A stretch of DNA of 64,000 bases from Pieris napi (Eukaryota; Arthropoda; Insecta; Lepidoptera; Pieridae), in assembly GCF_905475465.1 (NCBI RefSeq), contig NC_062235.1, positions 6,768,001 through 6,832,000 on the forward strand, given 5' to 3'. Under the pieces are notes generated by a model that worked only from the letters and a program-made list of their open reading frames with translations, was not told where the DNA came from and ran no database searches. The translations under genes were made by a program, and so were the position numbers. This document shows positions 33,116 through 45,324 of this stretch, piece by piece (position 1 is the stretch's first letter; each line of letters opens with the position of its first letter).

Positions 33116-36100
33116 TTAATCAACACTTAAAGCTCTAAATGAACCCGGCATTCCGGCGTATTCGTAACTAAACCTATCCTTTGGCCGTAGAGATTCATCA
33201 GTGCACATTTTACTTCTTTCTTCTAGATGCTTCTTGAATTCATCAGAATACAGTTCATTTTGCCAGTCATCTGGAACGTAGTATGTATAGTTATGGATTA
33301 CATAATTGGTTGAGAGCAAAGTACAAAGCTATAAAAATCAACACAAACCTTGAACAATATTTTTTCGTTTAGCTTAGTAATATTGAGATATTTTCTATAC
33401 TTGCTTGGTATACAAATTACAAAGACTATTTAAAAAAAGGGTGCGTGTACTTATGTACGCGCGTAAGAAGTTATTCTTCTTTGGCATTATTATAAATAGT
33501 TTTTGATTGCATGCAAATAATTAATTACAATTAAATAATCAAAGACTGGAAAAGGAGTCATTATAGTCAATAAAGTTCAGTTTACATTTGAAAAATTAAA
33601 TAAATAAATATTTATTATTATTCTCTTACATTAAGTGTAACATAAATTCTATTATTATTCGAATGTTGTTTTTAAATTATGTCCAATGCCGTAGCATCTT
33701 CCGTGGGCAACTTCATTCTGTTAATTTTGTGTCACGGTGCGCGCGCATCGTAAAATTTCACTCTCATCAATTTTTCATAACGCGCCTAAACAAGTATAAC
33801 TTCAAAAAGATATTTCTATTCAGAATTATCTTTCATCTGTTCCTTCAATCAGAAGTTACGCGTCATAATCTATAAATAAATTGAACCAACCGTGAATTTC
33901 TCTAATAGATTTCTCATTTCCACCAAACTCAATTGGAATAACATCTTTACCAAGGACATCGTACAGTTCACTCCAAGTTCTATACACGTGTATCCGGCTT
34001 ATTAACTTCGGCGAGAGCACTTGCTTTAAAAGAGCTACAAAAGCGTCAACATACTTTGATGTTGTTATACAATGTACACCTTTTACTCTCGTTCCATATG
34101 CTCCCTGGAACGTAATTGGCAGCTTAAAAATAATCTTAAGTCGACCTGATTGCGCGCCTACTCAGCTCATTATACACGCCTCGTCTGAACATTTGTAAGA
34201 AATAACAACATATTTGCTTTCCATTCATAAACACGGCCACGGCGGCTTATGTCTATTGAGACTTGGCGTTTGAAATTATTTTCGTGCACATGTGTGTGCC
34301 AGTGCAATGCAGTTACAGTACTACGAGGGAACGGCTGCTGGACACGAGCTTTACATGCTCATCCGCGGAATGAGCGTGTTCATACAACTTCCAGACTACC
34401 CTTGAAATATTTCTTGTATGCTAAATGGCGCATTTTATATATTTTCAGCCCATCCCGAGAATCACACTTAAAGTTTAACAACACAAAGAATTAAAATATA
34501 AGTGGAGACGACATTTGATTAAGATTTTATCACAATATAGAATTTAATAAATAAATAAAAATACTATCAACAGTAATACTCCTCTTTTGGGGTTTTTGAA
34601 ATTAAGTAATTAGGCTTTTTTGTACTAATTACTAAATTTTGTAGTTCTCTTATTATCATCTAAACATCTAAAGATTTGTGAGACTCTGCTTTGGAATCTA
34701 ATCGCTGATTATTACAACCTATCTCTTAATTAACGACTGTTTTATTAAGGTTTTTATGTTTCTGTTTAACAAAAATTTAATTACTCACCATAGTTATTGT
34801 AGCAACATCCTTCAGTTCAAATGGATTTTGTTTGGATACTAGATCGAATACATTTATATTCAAAAGATCTACACACATATGCATAGCAGATACATTGTCT
34901 ACTTGCATAATATATTCAATCATCTGAAAAGTAAAAATAATTTATTTATATAAATAAAAAGTTCTGTTATTTCAAAACTTCCCCGATCAGGGCAAAGTGA
35001 CAACTTGATCGATGGTGATGATATTAATATATCCCTAATGGGAAAGGCAAAGGACTTTAGTCCATATAGCCAGGTCTTGTTCTTGGTAATAATTGGAGAA
35101 TTTTGGTAGTTTTACAGGCTTACAGGTAGTTAGGATCCATCTTGGACCGACAATATGATGGTTTGTTTTCGACATATAGATTACTATAAACTATACGTGA
35201 CATGATTAGATTAATTTAAATAGATAATTATTGACCCTGTTTGCGACGACAGTGTTTGGCGTTTAGCTTCAATGAAGATCTTTGCATCCTTGAAGACGCC
35301 AAAATTGTCTGCCTCAAAAGTCAAATGGTTGGGACATGTGCACCGAATGGCGGACGACAGAAACCAACCTTACTGAACTCACTACCTGGTGCCAAGAGAT
35401 AACCCGGTAGTTCGATGCTGCGTTGGGATGAAGTAGTCAAGAACCTCAAAAAATTGGTGTTCGAAGTTGGGCGCAAGAAGCACGAGACATTGATATGGCG
35501 AAATAATGCGAAGACTAATGCCCATAAGGGGCTGTACAGCTATTGATGATGAGAATGATGACATTTCATCATCATCATCGATAAATTGTATATTTAAAAA
35601 ATACCGTGTTCTCTGAATAATAAATATGCAGTACCTAATAGCTTGTGTCCCTCTCCACACGAGATGGGGAACTATGAAAAGAAAAGTAATTTTTAAGACA
35701 ATTATTGCAAATGTTTATTAATTGTATTAACTCACTCGGATTGAATTTTTGTGCAGTTCAGTTATTTGTGATGATTTCTTAATATCACTCCAGAATTTCA
35801 TTATGAATATTCTTGCGTTGTCTTTTGAATAGTTGGGTAAAATAACAGGAGTCCTGAAATATTTGATAAACAATATAAAGTCAATATACGAAGAAAGATA
35901 TAAATAATTGGATTTTGATTTTATTTATTCTGTTTAATTTAAAACCATAATAAGGGAAAATTTAAACGTTATCAAAACAGTTTACCAGACTGGTTTGGCC
36001 AATTTAACTTATCTCTGTTGAGACTAGGCACATAAATGAAAATTAAATTTTAATAATAAATAAACAAATTTACTCTAGAGATATAGGAACATAAGCATGT

Positions 36101-36990
36101 TCGCTGAGAGTGCACTCTTTATTTTAAAACTCTACTGGAAATGAATCCACAATCCGACAGCTTCATTGCGAGACATTGCTTTTATTTTACCTCCGAACTC
36201 GAAGCCCAATGTCTCCTCGTTCATGCCAACCACTAGACCAATGAGACAGACATTTCATTTAACATTTTCTTTCAATCCTAGCGTCAATCAATTAAGGGTT
36301 TTAACAAAAACCTATTAATTGTTTCAACAACTTTGCACATGCCAAGTGGACAAAATAAAATATTCAGTATTCTGTAAAAACTTACACGATCTCAAACAGT
36401 TCTTTTAAATCACTTTTCCTATCCGAAAATTGAAAATAATGTGGTAGCAAAGTTCTCAAAGTGCAAGATTTGTCTAATAAAGTTTTGACTCGCTCTATTG
36501 ATCCTTTCGCCCCGAGAATGCTCATTTTAAGATAGTTTGTGCCTGGAATAAAATGTGGTTAAGCTTAAAAGCAAGTTTTTCGTTGTGAAAAAATCATGAT
36601 TATATGAACCTCACAAGAAGAGACATAGTTAGACAACTTTTTAGCCAAAACAAGATTAATACTTTAAATTTTCGATTAACGGTGGCCATTCCGTACGTAA
36701 TATTTAATAATATTACGTAATATTTAATAATATTACGTAATATTTTGTACGAGTAGTTTTCCAAAACTTAAACAACTCAAACACTCATATTGACTTGCAA
36801 ATACTATTTTTTTTAAATTATATAACTCACTGAAGTTTTTGCTTCTGAAGTGTGGCTGTTTTTCAATCCATTCTCTTATGATTTCTAGAATTTTTTCCAT
36901 ACCACCTTTTCCTAAATTAATATTTTGTATCCCAAGTTCACTGCATTCATTTGATAAGTGTAATATTGATTTCTTCGGTTTAAAATCCAT
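33116..36990 (-). CDS. CRAL-TRIO domain lipid-binding protein, gene A (6 exons, 312 aa)
   Basis: Exons on the minus strand: 36990-36831, 36542-36386, 35853-35736, 34923-34789, 34104-33891 and 33270-33116. All joins are in frame (939 nt with stop) with GT-AG introns. The N-terminal helical region has REWIEKQPHFRSKNFS, the WL..QPH motif of insect CRAL-TRIO_N domains. The lipid-binding fold spans about residues 110-265 (KGVHCITTSKYVDAFV, then IEFGGNEKSI). The tail is the family type (YEYAGMPGSFRALSVD). Insect members bind hydrophobic ligands such as tocopherols, retinoids or carotenoids; the ligand here is unknown. The last-exon acceptor was chosen at 33271 because it restores phase and gives EIH-DDW. 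The gene is a tandem duplicate of gene B, about 1 kb away on the same strand, with identical intron positions. It has no signal peptide, so it is probably cytosolic. Confidence 0.88.
33722..33807 (-). repeat. Interspersed repeat shared with 52940-53030
   Basis: The blocks CGCGCGCATCGTAAAATTT, CTCTCATCAATTTTTCATAA and CGCGCCTAAACAAGTATAAC are an inverted, about 80% similar copy of the sequence at 52940-53030. Located in the last intron of CRAL-TRIO gene A. Element class unknown. Confidence 0.55.
35240..35545 (+). pseudogene. LINE ORF2 C-terminal remnant in a gene A intron
   Basis: The plus-strand frame reads SKVKWLGHVHRMADDR, the usual (R/K)WLGHV.RM.DDR block that follows the RT domain in many LINEs. 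After a stop come PGAKR, LRWDEVVKNLKK and AKTNAHKG pieces in other frames. It is broken by several shifts and lies antisense in the third intron of CRAL-TRIO gene A. Confidence 0.7.
36195..36255 (-). mobile_element. tRNA-derived SINE head fragment
   Basis: On the minus strand TCTCATTGGTCTAGTGGTTG and a degenerate TTCGAGTTCGGAGG match the A- and B-box regions of the SINE at 32801-33042. The tail is missing. Located in intron 2 of CRAL-TRIO gene A. Confidence 0.5.
36695..36746. repeat. Tandem repeat, 20-bp unit, 2.5 copies
   Basis: The unit ACGTAATATTTAATAATATT is repeated perfectly twice and then partly. Located in intron 1 of CRAL-TRIO gene A. Confidence 0.85.
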
Positions 36991-37791
36991 TATTTCACAA
37001 GTAAATATAAATAGACGAAATACATTCGTACTCGATGCAGTCGAAAGTTAACTGGTTATTATAAACTCGTGAGTTGTTTTTATTATGTATTTTTTATGAC
37101 AACGGTCGCATTATCTTACGGAAAAATAAGAATAGATATGACTATAACATAGGAGAAATAGGAGAAATTATACAAGTTGACATAGAAAATTCTTTATTTA
37201 AAATATTAAAAGTTAGGAGTATTTTTTGCGATCTACCTCGGTAAATTTAATAATATAACTAACGTTTATACATAGATACGGTAGTTTATATCTTCTAACA
37301 ATAAACGTAGGATTGGGTCTATGGTTAAGTTATAGCTCTTAATTATCGTTTCTGAGTACCGCTGTAAGACTGGAGGTCATTCAATGTTAAACAGGATAAT
37401 TATTGCCTAGAGGCGGTAGAACGTCAATTACATTCGAAACTTGAGGGTATTAAAGTAACTGTTTTTGATCATTTCGTGCAAGCTTTTAGAGTAAAGTAGA
37501 TCACACGTTCTCAGATTCAAATCTTGCCTGATCCTATAGCGAATTTCTATGACATTTTTATAGTCGTTAAAAGTTAGGAACTTAGATGTGTTTGAACCTG
37601 CTCTCGGATTAGTACGAAAGTAATATGGCAATAAAGATTAAAAATAAACAATTAAATTCTAAATAAAAAAATATGTTCAGGTGATTTTAAATGCTTCGAA
37701 GTCAAACTCATCATACAACAATGTCAGTAAAATATTATAAAGATTTTAGTATTAAATAATTTATGGTATGAAAGATATATACTAGCTGATT

Positions 37792-37901
37792 CTCAGACAT
37801 ACTGAATATGCATAAAAGATTTTGTAAGAATGGGTCGAGCCGTTTCGGAGGAGTATGGGTGACACGATACACATAGTGACACGAGAATTTTATATATTAG
37901 A
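37792..37901 (-). mobile_element. Internally deleted Helitron remnant
   Basis: It has both Helitron ends: plus-strand A-CTAG at the left and TATATATTAGA-T at the right. The hairpin segment present in relatives at 46278 and 53900 (CCGGCAAACG...GTTTTGCC) has been lost, so CTAGCTGA runs straight into TTCTCAGACATACTGAATAT. It lies in the 1-kb spacer between the two CRAL-TRIO genes. Confidence 0.65.
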
Positions 37902-37985
37902 TATACGATTCACGTACTAAAATAAGTATACAATTAATTACACTTGTCACATTTATCTTAAAACTTTGCCATTAAAAATTTTTGC

Positions 37986-40900
37986 TTAATCAACACTCAG
38001 CAGCCGAAATGTGCCGGGCAAACCAGCGTACTCCTCACTAAACATGAGATTTGGCCTGCAGCTCTCAACAGTGCTCGCAGAGCTTATATCCTGAAAGTAT
38101 TTCTTGAAACCCTCGTCGCTTAAAGCCTCGATCCAATCGTCTAAAAATATTCGTCTTAATAAATAACTATTACTATATATACTAACAGCTCTCAACACAT
38201 CTGCTCATAGTCTAGCAGACTGATTGCAAGATAAAGACTTATATAAAAAAAAATACTATTAAAAAAAGACTCGCTATGATTCTGAGTTGTAAAAAAGAAG
38301 TTATCTTATTCGTTTCTACATATAAGATGTTAGCGTTGTAATTGCATTTTTTTAAAGTAATGATAACCCGGCAAAACGATAGTATCGTTTTGAATGTAAC
38401 CAAGTACCTACTTTTGTTTACGTATACGTCAAGTACGGATTGCGGGTGCGAGAAAGAAAACTTTGTTTCGATCGGAACATTTCGTCCACACTACATACAT
38501 ACATACATACATGTTATTATGACTTCTACCATTGCAAACATAAGTATTTGATTTATAGTTTTTAAATATAACACAAACCATGTATCTCTTTTTCCGTTTT
38601 TTCATAGCCACCAAAATCAGCTGGAATTATTTCCCTTCCAATTAAATCATAGATTTCTTCCCACGTTTTAAATACCTTTATTCGTTTTATTATCTTTGGC
38701 TTCAGTACTTGTTTCAATATACCGATCAATGTGTCGATTACTTTAGATGTTGTTACAAAATATATTCCTTTGAGACGCATCCCGTGACCTTCCTTGAAAT
38801 TTAATTAATTTATTAATAACACGTATACGTAAGTAAAAATTACCCTTATTCATACAAATTAAAACTACAATTGCACCATTTTAACTACTAATCTATCTCT
38901 TTTCATTACAGCGTAAACACCGTTTGACAAAGAGTGACAAGTGTACTGTTATTGAAAGATTTAGTGTGGATTTAGACTGATTTAGTTTTTATGAATAATT
39001 GGTATATAATTTTATTTATCGCAGCAAAATTGCAGAGTATTTATCATTTCTATACTTTCCATAGAATTATATATTATGGCGACCGTTTTATATGAGAAGT
39101 GATAGAGAAAAAAAGTAGTGTGTAGCGTCTTCAAAAGTAACTAATAATAACATTAAAAGAATATATATATGGTGCTAAAATACGATTATAATTATAATAC
39201 TAAACTTACAAACAAAACTGTTAATGTTTTTCGTAAATCCATGAGGTTCAAATTTTTTATCAATTCCACTATGCTTTTAACTTCAGTTAAGTCGAAAATT
39301 CCAATGTATTCTCCTACACAGTCACATTGCTTCATGTATTCACCAATCTACAAATAATGAAATTGTGGACAATAAAAGATTTTGTCCAATTTATACATTA
39401 TTACTGTAAGGTTATAAAGTTAGCCTAATTTTAACCTAGGTTACCGATGCGAAATCTAATTGGTAAAATTGGCGGGAAATTATATTGCGTAGATGACTTT
39501 TTTTTTTTTTTTTTTTGGAGTTTATGGCCTGGTATCTAGACCTTTAGGCCAATTGCGTAGATGACGCCTCGAGAATTCCACAGACTATGAATTCTTTCGA
39601 AATGTCAACGCTATAAAATATTTATTATATTGTAGTCTGTATGCACTATGTAGTGTATATACTAGTATTCTAGTTATGATTAATTTGACTATAAAGTAAA
39701 GGAGAAATATAAATAGGTAAAGTTTGTTTTTTTTTTAGATTTAGACTAAATATCTGGATATTATAACAAATATTTCCACGCAAATGGAATCTTGATGAGA
39801 ACATCAAGATTATTAATATATAAATGAAATCTTGTCTTGTTAACTAATCTTATAAAAATATAATGTGGGGTGTAAAGTTCTTACCAACATAGTATATTTC
39901 ATGGCTTGCGTTATCTCTGCCGCCTGCAAACTATCGTAGACTTTTACTGTAAAAACTCGGTAGTGGTCCTTCGAAAGCTGTGGAAGGACGATCGGCCTTC
40001 TGCAAGATACATTTATAAATATTATACTTAAGTATTTGTAATACCCAGATTATATGAATACATACTTACATAACTTTAAATACATCTTCAAAATCCTTCT
40101 TCGCATCAAAACACTTAAAGTGATCAGGCATAAGAGTCCGTAAAGTACACATCTTGTCAAGTCTCTGCTTAGTAACTTCTATCGATCCCTTCGATATAAT
40201 AATGTTGGCTCGCAATAAATTGTGAGCTAAAAAGGTAGGAGACAGTCATTGGCGTATGTAGTATGTATTTTCTATTCAAATATGTTAGTTAGTCTAATAT
40301 ATACGAGTGTAACTACACAATTTTTTTTATAAAGATGGCCACAGCCCGACCTATAGTTCCCTATTTCTTCGATATCTTATTTGCGTTTATTTATTTAAGC
40401 ATACATTTAAATAATTATGATATACAAACATAAACCACTTCTCAATAGCCTTGTTTTTCATCGACGTTCGTACGTAATAGATAAAAAGTGAGTGATGCAT
40501 ATTTACTTTTTAACGCATCAAACGTAAAATTAATAATTTACTTCTTACATTATGAATGGCACATCCAAATCTCTATTGCTAACCACAACTGATGCATTCG
40601 AAACGTTGAATATTTTTTATTTTCTGTGAACAAACGACAATTAATACTTAATATGTATTAATTGTCGTTTGTTTAATGTTAAGTTTCAGTTTTCTTTTAT
40701 TTTTGTTTATTAATGTATGTACTTACTTATGTTTTCTGTTTCATATATATTTTTTATCCATGTAATCTGTTTTGGATTGTCTAAGTGTTTTGCTTTATAA
40801 TATGTATGTTAGCTGTAAGATTACTAATAAATAAATGAAGAATTAGCGTTTTCAAATGTTTGTTAGTCAGAATTATGTCATTTAAATTGACATACCAAAC

Positions 40901-41466
40901 AGCTCGAAAACAATATTGTTAGTTCTATGTGTTCAAATTATTTGTATTGCTTTACATATATTTTTCGAAAGGGTAGCTTCCATAAAAGACACTTAAAATT
41001 CCCGTTTAACTAACCCGCAACAATCTGCGAGCTCCACATGGATGTTCCAAATGTTAAGTCGTAAATTTAAAAAAAAATACTTTCTGCCGCAGCTAACAAA
41101 AAGAGCTGGTGCCCTTGAAACACCTGCACAGATGTTCTTAGACATGTTCAGATATAGTTTCGAGGATTATATAAAATATATTGATGCAACTCTCATTCAA
41201 TCAATTAAACAAAGCATTTTAGTCTTTGAAATAAATTGAATGTTTTTGAGTAACAATCCAATTAGTTAAATTATTAAACAAACATGTATTAAATTATACT
41301 CACTAAAGTCTTTTCTTCTGAAATGTGGCTGCTCTTCCAACCACTGTCTAACTAATTTAATGGCATCTTCCATTTCGCTTTCATCTTTAAAATTGATATT
41401 TTTATACACATACTGTAATGTGTCAAATCTTAACTTCAAAAATTGCTTTTTCGGTTTGTATTCCAT
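37986..41466 (-). CDS. CRAL-TRIO domain lipid-binding protein, gene B (6 exons, 313 aa)
   Basis: Exons on the minus strand: 41466-41304, 40226-40070, 39999-39885, 39347-39210, 38792-38579 and 38140-37986, in frame over 942 nt. Exons 2, 5 and 6 have exactly the lengths of gene A (157, 214, 155). Start MEYKPKKQ was preferred over an in-frame ATG six codons upstream because it aligns with MDFKPKKS of gene A. Motifs: VRQWLEEQPHFRRKDF (CRAL_TRIO_N), MCTLRTLMPDHF, MRLKGIYFVTTSKVIDTL and IPADFGGYEKTEKEI in the lipid-binding fold, and the tail EEYAGLPGTFRLLSVD. Intron 3 (counting from gene B's last exon) holds a young LINE stub, and the intron between exons 2 and 3 is only 70 nt. The ligand is unknown. 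Intact by sequence, and probably a diverged tandem duplicate of gene A. Confidence 0.88.
39484..39565 (-). mobile_element. Very short LINE 3' stub with poly(A) and 14-bp target duplication
   Basis: Perfect direct repeats ATTGCGTAGATGAC at 39484-39497 and 39552-39565 enclose a 19-nt T run and about 35 nt reading GGAGTTTATGGCCTGGTATC, then TAGACCTTTAGGCC. Read on the minus strand it is a LINE 3' tip followed by poly(A). This is the hallmark of target-primed reverse transcription with extreme 5' truncation. It sits in the intron between exons 3 and 4 of CRAL-TRIO gene B. Confidence 0.85.
40629..40673. repeat. Perfect 19-bp hairpin
   Basis: The arms AACAAACGACAATTAATAC (40629-40647) and its complement (40655-40673) are separated by 7 nt. 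Located in intron 1 of CRAL-TRIO gene B. Probably a tiny MITE core. Confidence 0.8.
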
Positions 41467-41875
41467 GTCTTTTTTCCACCGCAATAAGCAAACTACTGAC
41501 AGTAAGAAGTCTTATAGCATGAGTGAAGAGTAAATATTAATATAAGCATCTTTGATTGAGAGGTTTAGTGGTAGGAGAAATATATAATATTATATTTTCA
41601 TAGTACACATACAGATTCTTAGTAGTGTTATTGGACACTTTCTTATATTAAATATCCTTTTTCGTAAATTAGGTTCGTTTTAAGTTAGGTTAGACCGTAA
41701 TGTTAAATGATATTTTTGTGCAGAGACAATTTATTAAAAAAAATCTTGTTCATAAATATAAGCTTCGATTTTTAAATCCATGTTATATACGAACACGAAA
41801 ATCCTTCGCTATGCATAGACATAAATTTGTTTAAAATTGGTCCTTGGCTAGAAATTTTCCACGATGTACCTATAC

Positions 41876-42074
41876 GCCCGTACTCTGTAACTTCCAATAG
41901 CGACAGCGATTCCGACCCTACATTTTTGTTCGCAATTTTGATGTTGTTCTCTCAATATCCATAGGGCTTATGTTTTGTTCCTCGCGAACCCCTAGGTCGC
42001 AACCTTGACAAAAACTCTTCATCCAACAGCGATACTGACAGGGATCCCACTGAAGGAGAGAACAGAGTACGGGC
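41876..42074. mobile_element. MITE with GCCCGTACTCTGT ends
   Basis: Inverted 13-bp ends GCCCGTACTCTGT and ACAGAGTACGGGC enclose about 200 bp that includes several AGCGA-GC and CCTAG-TCGC motifs. A half-related sequence (GGTATCGCTATTGGAAGTTA) is at about 59085. The target duplication is not clear. Confidence 0.55.
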
Positions 42075-43707
42075 GCAGCTCACCACCAGATCAGATCATC
42101 GGTACAACTTAAATTTGGTTTTAACCTTTTGCTTATAGCTTGTGGATTCCTTAGCACTATGACCAAGGGCTTAGTTTGCACTTTTAGTAAGTGGAAAGAA
42201 AATACCAATGCTGTGCTTTGACAATGTGATTTGTTAAAGATCCTATATATTTGAGTTAGTAATAATACTGTTAAAATTAAAAAAAAATCAAGACGAAAAA
42301 AAGTGAATTACTAACTTATTCTTACTTATATTGAAATATAATTCCGAAAAAACTTATAGATATTCCTTTTGATAAAATTTAATTCAATTAGAATATAAAG
42401 TACATCTAATTAATCAAGGCCAATTCTAATTCCGAGAACGGTATAAAGACATCAAAGATTGTCCAAAACAGAAGTTTTCCTTTATTACAATTGCTTTGAA
42501 AGTAATTTGGGAAATTCTTGCAAATTTTATCGACAATTTACATTTTACTTGTAAGAGTTTAAATTTTTAAAGTTTGGTGCCGTCTCTGTTAGCGAGTTTG
42601 CATTATTGGTAATGTTTTTTTTTTTTTATATTTATTGTATTTCGATATGTATTAAAGTTGTAAATGTTTTGGTAAAAGTCATTCTTGGTTTAAGAATATA
42701 TATATGTACTTACTATAGTTACGATTAGCGACGCAAATGAATGTTATCATTTAATTATTTTTGTTATTACACAACTTCAACAACGATTTCCAACTTTATT
42801 TTGACGTGTAATGCGATTTAAATAGTATAATTAGGAACATACATATTAGTGAGTTAGGTATATACTTACATACTTTTGTATAGGTGCTTAAGTTTCGCGT
42901 TTCTTAATTTTGTTTTTTCGTAAATTATGTTGTGAAAAATAGTCACCAAAGAGTATTTGTTTAAAATGGTGTTCGAAGTTTGAAAATCTCTCTCTCTCTT
43001 GTAAAATCTCTTTAAGATATTACTGGAAGTAGATAAATTATTTGAAAATGCAAATACTGGTACAAATAAATATTATTAATGGATTATTAGTACCACTCTA
43101 ACACCTTATTTAAATAAACGACACCGTGTTTTGTTAATTGACAACTTTGTCTTTATTTAAACAAAGTTTCTTCTTTGTTATTTAAATGTTATTTCCAATG
43201 TTATATATAAATTGTATATTTTTGCAATTTAAAGCAAGCAAAGCAATAATAAAAATCCTCAGGTAACGTTCTATATATCGATAAGTAATGTATGGAAAAC
43301 GCCACCCGCAACGTTTGTATGAAAATTATATTTGAATTTAAAGCTGGGATTACGGCGCAATGGAAGCATTGGCTTTGCAAAAATACTTTTAAGAACTGTA
43401 TTTTTCTGAATAATTTAGTCATCAAATGTTACTGTACAATGTGTATAATATTACTAAGATCGAAGATTTTTAGTTTCGTTTGTTGAACCGAAACTTGGTA
43501 AGGTATAATACAGGATAAGGTAATAGTCTATCTACTGATGGCATTAAGGTAATCAGTCACGCCTGCCTAAACTATGCTTCTCTTTAACAGTGTCTCGTTA
43601 TAAGCCAGTGCGAATAAAAAACCACAGCAAAACGGGTCATGCCCTTAAAATTACAATGAGGATGGAACCGAGCCGTCCGCCATGTTTAATAGAACCCAGT
43701 CTACAAC

Positions 43708-43872
43708 CTTTGGTCTGGGCCTGCGATATCGGTATCTGCTTCGTGATCATTTGTTTTATTTTTCAAGAGAGGCAAGTCGGTTTCAGCCTTCCGTGCCTGA
43801 CTCCGTCTGCTTGTTGGGTCTAAGTCACGCCACACGATGTTTACCTTCACCGTACGCGTGAAATACGCACAC
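43708..43872 (-). mobile_element. Metulj-like SINE, partial
   Basis: Reverse-oriented body: GGTCTGGGCCTGCGATATC, TTCGTGATCATTTG, GGCAAGTCGGTTTCAGCC, CGTGCCTGACTCCGTC and GGGTCTAAGTCACGC, then ACGATGTTTACCTTCACCGT. The tRNA-like head is absent. Confidence 0.7.
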
Positions 43873-44684
43873 AAAACTATATTATTCTCAATTTAGGTTT
43901 TTAGAAGTATAAGGTTAAAAAGATAAGGGATGATTTAATAAATTTGTTTGTAAAAGATTATGTATATTAATCTTCAACAAACTAGAATAGCAATATTATT
44001 TTGATTCAATTTAAGACTTATTTTATTCATAAGTCCGTAAAGCTTATTAATCTAGGATTGTCTACTTTCAACATTGTATTGAATGGAAACATTTCTGTGA
44101 AAATATTTTAGTCTGGGATTATGCTTGAATCCCAAACATACTAGATTTTAGTATATTTGGTTGAGTGGTTCAGCATCAATCATGCGGATGGACTAACAGG
44201 CTCTGCGAGGGCTAATTGGATTTCCACTATTATAATATAGAAGCTTTTGTTGACGACTTTGCGTCCAGTAAATCTCGAATTTACTTTACTCAGTTCATAA
44301 CGCGTCTTCCCAATCGTAGTAATGGGTGAAGTGACTTCGAGTCGAAATCCAAAATAATATGATTAACCACTGCGCTGTTTTGTAGGCTCTTAACACTAGA
44401 TTTATCTTACTGTGATTGTAGCTTATCTAAGAAATAGCTAAATGGTATAATAAAAACTAAATGAATACGGTAATATGTAAGCCTTTTATTACCGTATTAT
44501 TTACGTTATGTATAGCTATCGATAGAGTATCAATGTCAACAGCCTTTATTGCTTTAATGAAGGCTATAGGCTCCGCATTGTATATTTAATCGTACATAAA
44601 AATAAATGCTTTACTATTGTTCATAGTCTAGTCTAGTCTTTATTTTATTCGTTATTATAACACTATTACAACAATCAGGTTGTG

Positions 44685-44775
44685 TCTCGAGTCTCCACCA
44701 GATGTCGCCATTTGGTTCTGTCCTTTGTTGTTCCATACCATTCTACTCCGGTTATCCTTCTTATGACGTACTCTC
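44685..44775 (-). pseudogene. LINE ORF C-terminal scrap
   Basis: The minus-strand frame reads VEWYGTTKDRTKWRHLVETR, then DTT and a stop. DR..WR.LVE near a stop is the usual end of LINE ORF2 proteins. Only about 30 codons remain. Confidence 0.5.
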
Positions 44776-44840
44776 AACGTTCCACCTGTTTTCGAAATAT
44801 ATATTGAATGGCAAATAAATATTGTTATATTATTATTAGA

Positions 44841-45020
44841 GCAGTGTTGGCCTAGTGGCTTCAGCGTGCGACTCTCAAACCTGAACCTCAAAAAGTCGAC
44901 GGCGTGTGTCAGGCACTGGAGGCTGATCACCTACTTGCCTATTAGATTTAAAAAAATGATCATGAAACAGATTCAGAAATCTGAGGCCAAGACCTAAAGA
45001 GGTTGTAGCGCCATTGATTT
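44841..45020 (+). mobile_element. Metulj-like SINE with internal deletion
   Basis: Starts GCAGTGTTGGCCTAGTGGCT and ends AAAGAGGTTGTAGCG-CCATTGATTT. The segment between CTCAAACCTGA and CAAAAAGTCGACGG, including the B box, is missing, so this copy could not be transcribed by pol III from its own promoter. Confidence 0.8.
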
Positions 45021-45324
45021 ATATTTTTTATGTTATTATTGGCTAAGTGCAGGTTGGCGTATTTCTGTTTGAATCTACCAATTGTCGTTTTCACTTAAAC
45101 GTTTGACAGACTAGAATATTCGTAGAAGTATCGTGTCACTGATAGGCGTGTGGTGGAACCAACACGGACGCTCATACTAAAATTATATCATATTCAAATG
45201 AAGTCAAATCTAATAATATTGGTGAATGGATTCGGATGTATACTAGAGATACATATATTTTATAAAATAAAATAGAAGATTCTACATACGGTTTGTGTTT
45301 ATAAAAGGGTTGACAGTTGGTCTA

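Noticed and set aside
33271..33319. Upstream extension of the last exon of CRAL-TRIO gene A
   Set aside because: The frame is open, but using the earlier acceptor at about 33329 breaks phase with the previous exon. The acceptor at 33271 restores phase and matches gene B exactly.
36839..37051. 70-codon plus-strand ORF
   Set aside because: Antisense shadow of exon 1 of CRAL-TRIO gene A.
38495..38515. ACAT-type microsatellite as a regulatory feature
   Set aside because: A short simple repeat (ACATACATAC) in an intron of CRAL-TRIO gene B with nothing to suggest function.
41467..41484. Upstream in-frame ATG of CRAL-TRIO gene B
   Set aside because: The shorter start MEYKPKKQ aligns with MDFKPKKS of gene A; the extra six residues have no counterpart.
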